A DNA stretch of 11,492 nucleotides from Asterionellopsis glacialis (Eukaryota; Bacillariophyta; Plagiogrammaphyceae; Rhaphoneidales; Asterionellopsidaceae): the NCBI GenBank assembly GCA_014885115.2, contig WKLE02004552.1, forward strand, positions 4,806 through 16,297, written 5' to 3'. A program made the translations under genes and the position numbers. Shown in pieces: positions 7,556-11,492 of this stretch. Positions within the stretch are counted from its first letter, which is position 1. Each line of letters begins with the position of its first letter. The notes under the pieces were generated by a model that saw only the letters and a program-made list of their open reading frames with translations, did not search any database and was not told the DNA's origin.

Positions 7556-9048
7556 AAGAAGAGATACTACTGGTGTAGAATGTATTGTCTATTTTTTTGG
7601 TGTAACACAGTTTCAAAAATATCAAAAGGCACAAGTCTGATTGACTATCTAGTTTAAGCAGTAGATTAACAGAGTAAACTTTTATATTACCAACCAAGGT
7701 ACTACTGCTGTAATATAATCATGTGCTTATACTAGTATACTAGCTACAGAACACACTATGTAGGAAGCAACACCAGATGTAGCCAGTAAGTAATAATAAA
7801 AGAATAGGCCTTGGCCCAAATGAATTTAAAAATAGTTCAAGGCTCACAAGTAAAACTATTTCAAGTTTTCTATAAAAGTACATTTTCACCACACTATTGA
7901 GACTTTACAGCCTGTTATGAAAAAATAATTAGCCTTTAGATTCTTGTTGTGTAAATTATTGAGGGATGATCTCCCCCCAAAACCTGCCAATTTTGTATTG
8001 TATTAGGGGTATGTTTTTCAGGCAGTATCATTAGTGTTCTTGCAAGTTCATATGTTTTTCTTTTTTTAATTACATTTTCTATCCAAGAAGATCTGCATTT
8101 TGGCTGAGATTTCATACTCAGCTGAAAGTTGGTGCATTTACTGACAGAAAGTATTTACCATTTTGTCATAACTTATATACACCTCCTAACTAACATATCA
8201 AGAAAAAATTACTACTTGGGAAGTAATATCCAACAGTGTTCTAGACACATCCTCAAACATCAATGGTGGTACTAGAGCCTCCAGGTTGCACCTTACTTTT
8301 GCTTTGTGGTGGTCCAACCACTCCATCATACTTTCACTTTAAATATCCTTTAAAAGAATTTGATTCATTGGTTGATCTCAACTTTCAATGTATGCAAACT
8401 TCTTTTCCTTAAAAATATCTGAGGTACAAAAAGAGAACTCTGTGCACAGTTGCTTTGGTTGTCCAATTACTAGTTAGTTAATATCTTCTCATAAAATCTG
8501 GGACTAGTAAAGTTATTTGTATTTTTCTTGGGTCAATAATACAATACTAGCATAAGGAAGAATACCAACTGCTTGCTTACAAAAGTAAGTGGTACGTTCT
8601 TTCAAGGGTAGTCTCATGTGCACATACTATTTTTAACTCTCTAATAGGGTTGCTCTGGATCTGTATCATACTATCATAAGATGAACAAGGTTGGGGTGCA
8701 TGGAAGATGACGTATATAAACAAGTAGTCTCCTTCTTTTCTACTTAAAAAAATTGCTCCCCCTGTGCAGAATATAACCAGTGTTAGGCTAATCCTACCAC
8801 TGAGGGCTTTCTTAACCATACTTTGCACTAGATTGTTGTCACTATTTTTTCAAGATCCTCTTGCACTTTGGTTGATACAATATCCAGCAGTTTTTTAGAC
8901 AAATGCTACTAGCCATCACTTACTAAGCCTACCTGCCAGTCATACAACCCACCAATCTTGACGTTAACTACTCCTGCCTACTAGCACAGACTACACAAAA
9001 CACAACAATGATATTACAAGACAAATATCAATAATACAGATGAATATC
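7556..9048. other. AT-rich CpG-poor DNA, no gene called
   Basis: This stretch holds three of the four surviving CpGs (8595, 8711, 8962). A 12-base palindrome TATACTAGTATA is at 7728-7739. A minus-strand frame at 8828-8577 is open for 83 codons, with a start lacking context and a mixed hydrophobic composition; I treat it as chance or relic. There are no transposon catalytic motifs. Confidence 0.45.
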
Positions 9049-9471
9049 TCAAGAAGATCTTGTAGGCTTTTTGGTAACCCCCAGAAAGTTTTTACTTTTG
9101 TTCTCTTCCCTCCAGACATTTTTTTCTGGACAAGAGGACTTGTGTGTCCATGACAATTCATTCAAACAAAGATTCTTTGACTCAAACCAAGATTCTTTAT
9201 GTACTTATAATTCAGAACCTAAGCCATGTTTCAACACATGTAAAATCTTAGCTTTAATTTGATTGGACATCCAACAATTTTTGTTCTTCCTCCAACTGCT
9301 GGATAGAAATAATACCATCCATAACTTGGGGACTAAGGAGTCAGTCTAGGCATCAGAAACAACAGACTTCTTCTTGTTGTACATCATCAAAGGAAAATGG
9401 GAGCAGCAGGGAGCTTTCATTGTCAATACACCAAGGACAAGAGAGCTGTTGTTGATGTCCTCCTTGAGTTT
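9049..9471 (-). pseudogene. Coding-like relic frame, 141 codons with two internal stops
   Basis: One minus-strand frame runs from 9471 to TGA at 9051-9049 with only two internal stops, TAG at 9348-9346 and TAA at 9207-9205. Readable pieces include SLVPKLWMVLFLSSSWRKN and KESWFESKNLCLNELSW. Both stops could come from Gln codons by a single C-to-T change. DNA this AT-rich would usually carry more stops in such a span, so it may be a decayed gene or transposon frame, but chance is not excluded. No family is recognised. Confidence 0.35.
9162..9201. repeat. 20-base tandem duplication
   Basis: TCAAACAAAGATTCTTTGAC is followed directly by TCAAACCAAGATTCTTTATG. The copies match at 16 of 20 positions, with differences at one inner base and the last three. 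It lies inside the relic frame at 9049-9471; the 20-base length shifts frame between copies. Confidence 0.65.
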
Positions 9472-9700
9472 TCAGGGACATAAGAAGGTAGAGATGTAGT
9501 AGCTGCTATAACATGATTGTTCTCTAATCTCAAGCAAAAAAGCTTATCCCTAGAAGTTTTTTCCAATATCCTTCAATCCTGCTCAAACAAAGAAGTCAGT
9601 CTTCCACCAAGCATTGAGCACAGAAGGACCTACTTAGTAATCCTCTCTAGAAAGAGTCCTGCATATTGATTGTTGGGAAGCATTGCCTAGGGGTCTAGAG
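9472..9700. other. CpG-free spacer left of the foldback element
   Basis: No gene, RNA or clear repeat was seen. GTCTAG at 9693-9698 recurs at 10949-10954 beyond the right arm, but it is not flush with the arms, so it is not a convincing target duplication. Confidence 0.4.
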
Positions 9701-9896
9701 GTAACAGGGACACCTGCAGATTTGTGCCAAATCCATATTTGATGTCATCATGACAACCAACTGTAGAAATGTTAAAAAGTTGTTAATTAAGGATAACTTA
9801 GATGGACATCTTAATTCATGTGTATCCATGGGGTTTTTGGATTTTGGTGATGCTACTTTTCACAGGCACGCTGTGTTTTCAGCATGCCAGTCAATA
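9701..9896 (+). repeat. Left inverted arm of the foldback element
   Basis: It begins GTAACAGGGACACCTGCAG and matches the complement of 10739-10940 up to GTCAAT near 9896. One CpG survives at 9869. Confidence 0.85.
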
Positions 9897-9915
9897 TTTA
9901 AGTCTATAATTTCCA

Positions 9916-9951
9916 ACTAAAAATACAATGAAGTAAGCAAAAACCCTGCTC
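9916..9951 (+). repeat. 36-base sequence with an inverted copy at the window end
   Basis: It starts ACTAAAAATACAATG and ends GCAAAAACCCTGCTC. It matches the reverse complement of 11457-11492 at 32 of 36 positions. It lies just inside the left arm, immediately before the minisatellite. Confidence 0.8.
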
Positions 9952-10243
9952 AATCTCTGCACAATCTCTGCACAAACTCTGCGCAAACTCTGCACAAAAC
10001 TCCAAAACCTCAAAACTCTGCACAAACGCTGCACAAAACTCCAAAACCTCAAACTCTGCACAAACTCTGCACAAGACTCCACACAAAACTCCAAAACTCC
10101 ACACACAAACTCTGCACAAGACTTGCACAAGACTCACACAAGACTCCAAAACTCCAAACAAACTCTGCACAAGACTCCACACAAGACTCCACATAAGACT
10201 CGGCACAAAACTCCAAAACCCTAACTCTGAAAAAACTCTGCAT
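9952..10243. repeat. Minisatellite block 1, 11-12 base units
   Basis: About 23 units occur, based on AAACTCTGCAC, with 12-base variants (AAGACTCCACAC) and a 16-base variant (AAAACTCCAAAACCTC). A higher-order pattern (11-mer plus 16-mer) is repeated near 9985-10050. Because 11 is not a multiple of three, units cycle through frames, giving Cys/Val/Ser/Glu-rich nonsense frames on the minus strand. Confidence 0.9.
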
Positions 10244-10534
10244 GGATTAGCTTCTATGTAATTGTACCATTAATGTCTGATTGTCACGAGATTTTTGTTT
10301 TTTGTCTTGCCTGGATGCAAAATATCATAGTAAATCAACAATGACCAAAAAATGCCATTTACATGCTACAATCAACCAAAACAAATACAACAACCCACCT
10401 AATGCATCTAACGTACCTATGTTGGAACTGCCATGTTAAAAATTATGAAAAATGGAGACATGAGACTTGAAATATGCTTAATTGTTGTTTTGTCATTGTA
10501 GCTGCTTTTTTTTGTGATTACTGATATGGTTACA
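10244..10534. other. Unique spacer inside the foldback element
   Basis: This is 291 bases between the two minisatellite blocks, AT-rich, with two CpGs (10287 and 10412, the latter in ACGT). No gene or repeat was seen. Confidence 0.5.
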
Positions 10535-10567
10535 TAAAAAACACAAAACACAAAACACAAAACTCAA
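10535..10567. repeat. ACACAAA simple repeat
   Basis: About four copies of a seven-base ACACAAA unit run together shortly before the second minisatellite block. It may be a degenerate relative of the same satellite. Confidence 0.7.
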
Positions 10568-10589
10568 ATGGGATTTTATTCCTAACCTT

Positions 10590-10680
10590 AACTCTGCACA
10601 AGACTCCGCACAAGACTCTACACAAGACTCTGCACAAATTCTGCACAAACTCTGTACAAAATTGCACATAAAAATGCACA
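10590..10680. repeat. Minisatellite block 2
   Basis: About eight units of the same family as block 1 occur in the same orientation (for example AAGACTCTGCAC, AAACTCTGTAC). The units become degenerate to the right. The shared direction shows the satellite is not part of the inverted arms. Confidence 0.85.
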
Positions 10681-10738
10681 TTTTTAGCAATTGATGACAT
10701 AATCATTTTTAGGGAGGATGGATTTTATAAATGGGATC

Positions 10739-10940
10739 ATTGACCGGAATGCTAAACACATGGTGTGCCACCAGTGAAAAGCATAATCAAAATCCAAAAA
10801 CCCTGTGAATACACATGAATTAAGATGTCCATTTCAATTATCCTTAATAATTAACAATTTTTCAACATTTCTACATTATTTGGTTTGTCATGATGATGTC
10901 AAATATGGATTTGGCACAAATCTGCAGGTGTCCCTGGTAC
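10739..10940 (-). repeat. Right inverted arm of the foldback element
   Basis: This is the reverse complement of the left arm. It ends CCCTGGTAC on the plus strand. One CpG survives at 10745, where the left arm has CA. Confidence 0.85.
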
Positions 10941-11456
10941 AACATTCTGTCTAGCATTCTTATTATTTGTCATGGGGTTTTACTTCATCAATGACATCAA
11001 CTTATCCTATTTTTTGTGTGTACTGGTTGACCCCAATTCAAATTTCAAAACTTGTTTGAGTTTGGGTTAGATCAATTCCAGTCCTTCCCCCTTTTCCTTT
11101 TCAGCACCAGTTTCTATATAATCCTTATGCTTTGCATCTCAATTTTTGTTCTTCTGGCACATGTTTATTTTTTATATTGTCTTTGATGTTCTATATTCAT
11201 ATTAATTTGAAACTTCAGTAAAAATAATTTTGGATCATTGACTTTATTTTTAGTGACACAAATTTATTTTTTGTTGCAATCATTTTGCCATGGCATTTCT
11301 GTGAGTGTTTTTAATTTTGTTGATTGTCATTTTCTTTTTGACCCAATTGCACTCACTCCTTCCCCTCTTTTTTTATCTATCATCTCATTATGCTATGTTC
11401 AATGTCAGGACAGGTGGACAGATTTTATAGCTTTGTTCCAGGTAAATGCCAAGAGC
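10941..11456. other. T-rich CpG-free DNA, no gene called
   Basis: There is no CpG between 10941 and 11455. A plus-strand frame with ATG at 11390 reads 30 residues to TAA at 11482 and includes a donor-like CCAG|GTAAAT at 11438-11447. This is too little to call an exon. Confidence 0.45.
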
Positions 11457-11492
11457 GAGCAGGGTTTTTGCTTACGTCATAATACTTTTAGT
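11457..11492 (-). repeat. Inverted copy of the foldback element's inner sequence, cut by window end
   Basis: The reverse complement matches 9916-9951 at 32 of 36 positions up to the last base of the window. The match probably continues past the edge into another copy of the family. It contains ACGT where the left copy has AAGT. Confidence 0.75.

Larger units (their letters stand above)
3443..9868. other. CpG-depleted, gene-poor, transposon-derived block
   Basis: Reading every line by eye I find CpG only at 6864, 8595, 8711 and 8962 in about 6.4 kb. GpC is common: for example, 17 GpC and no CpG in 3481-3960. The block is AT-rich and holds relic frames with stops, duplicated coding-like segments and inverted repeats. 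Such loss is the expected scar of long-term cytosine methylation at CpG followed by deamination, as seen in silenced transposons. The gene-bearing DNA to the left keeps normal CpG, so the edge near 3443 is sharp. No intact mobile-element protein can be recognised. Confidence 0.85.
9701..10940. mobile_element. Foldback-type non-autonomous element, about 1.24 kb
   Basis: Arms at 9701-9896 and 10739-10940 are reverse complements over about 200 bases with scattered mismatches and small gaps (roughly four of five bases match by eye). The outermost matching ends are GTAACAGGGACACCTGCAG on the left and the complement of GTACCAGGGACACC on the right. Between the arms lie two same-direction minisatellite blocks and a unique spacer. 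Long inverted arms with internal tandem repeats and no coding frame are typical of foldback elements or long-TIR MITEs; Mutator-like elements also have long TIRs. No target duplication is clear, so superfamily is not assigned. It keeps eight CpGs while its surroundings have none, which suggests later insertion. Confidence 0.8.

Noticed and set aside
8577..8828. 83-codon minus-strand frame containing two of the four CpGs
   Set aside because: Length is within chance, with no domain or neighbour support.
3443..9868. Intact retrotransposon (reverse transcriptase, integrase, primer binding site)
   Set aside because: No catalytic motif, LTR pair or tRNA-complementary site could be found on either strand.
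9891..10243. Cys/Val/Ser/Glu-rich minus-strand frames
   Set aside because: They are translations of the 11-base minisatellite, open in all frames by its composition.
9945..10680. CRISPR array reading of the repeat blocks
   Set aside because: Units are directly adjacent 11-12 mers with no spacers, in a eukaryotic setting.
9693..10954. GTCTAG as a target duplication of the foldback element
   Set aside because: The copies are not flush with the arm ends and lie at unequal distances; six bases recur often by chance.

Overview
The window looks like nuclear DNA of a diatom or a close stramenopile relative. The main evidence is a spliced gene at 1121-2787 (minus strand) for a secreted leucine-rich-repeat (LRR) protein. 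It combines a capping block containing WSGVAC, six 24-residue LRRs and a short Cys-rich tail, a build I associate with diatom LRR proteins, and it has one 116-base GT-AG intron. Genus and species cannot be told from this window.

Layout. (1) Bases 1-3442 are gene-bearing, of moderate GC and with ordinary CpG frequency. They hold an orphan secreted or plastid-targeted basic protein (8-685, plus), the convergent LRR gene (1121-2787, minus), and the LRR gene's presumed upstream region (2788-3442), which carries two adjacent dyads and a perfect CRE-type site. (2) Bases 3443-9868 are an AT-rich, gene-poor stretch in which I count only four CpG dinucleotides in about 6.4 kb, all four inside ACGT. 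It holds decayed coding-like relics, a coding-like tandem duplication, inverted repeats and a TTG-type microsatellite. It reads as old, heavily methylated, transposon-derived DNA. (3) Bases 9701-10940 form a foldback-type element: inverted arms of about 200 bases enclosing two same-direction blocks of an 11-12 base minisatellite. It keeps eight CpGs, and its two arms differ at several places as if ancestral CpGs had decayed on opposite strands. (4) Bases 10941-11455 return to CpG-free T-rich DNA. The last 36 bases are an inverted copy of a sequence inside the foldback element, so a second family member probably continues past the right edge.

No RNA gene, CRISPR array or intact transposase or reverse transcriptase was found. 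The two genes converge, share no obvious pathway, and I see no evidence that they work together. The most notable features are the near-total CpG loss with sharp edges, the foldback element that records CpG decay, and the possible alternative C-terminus of the LRR protein if its intron is retained.
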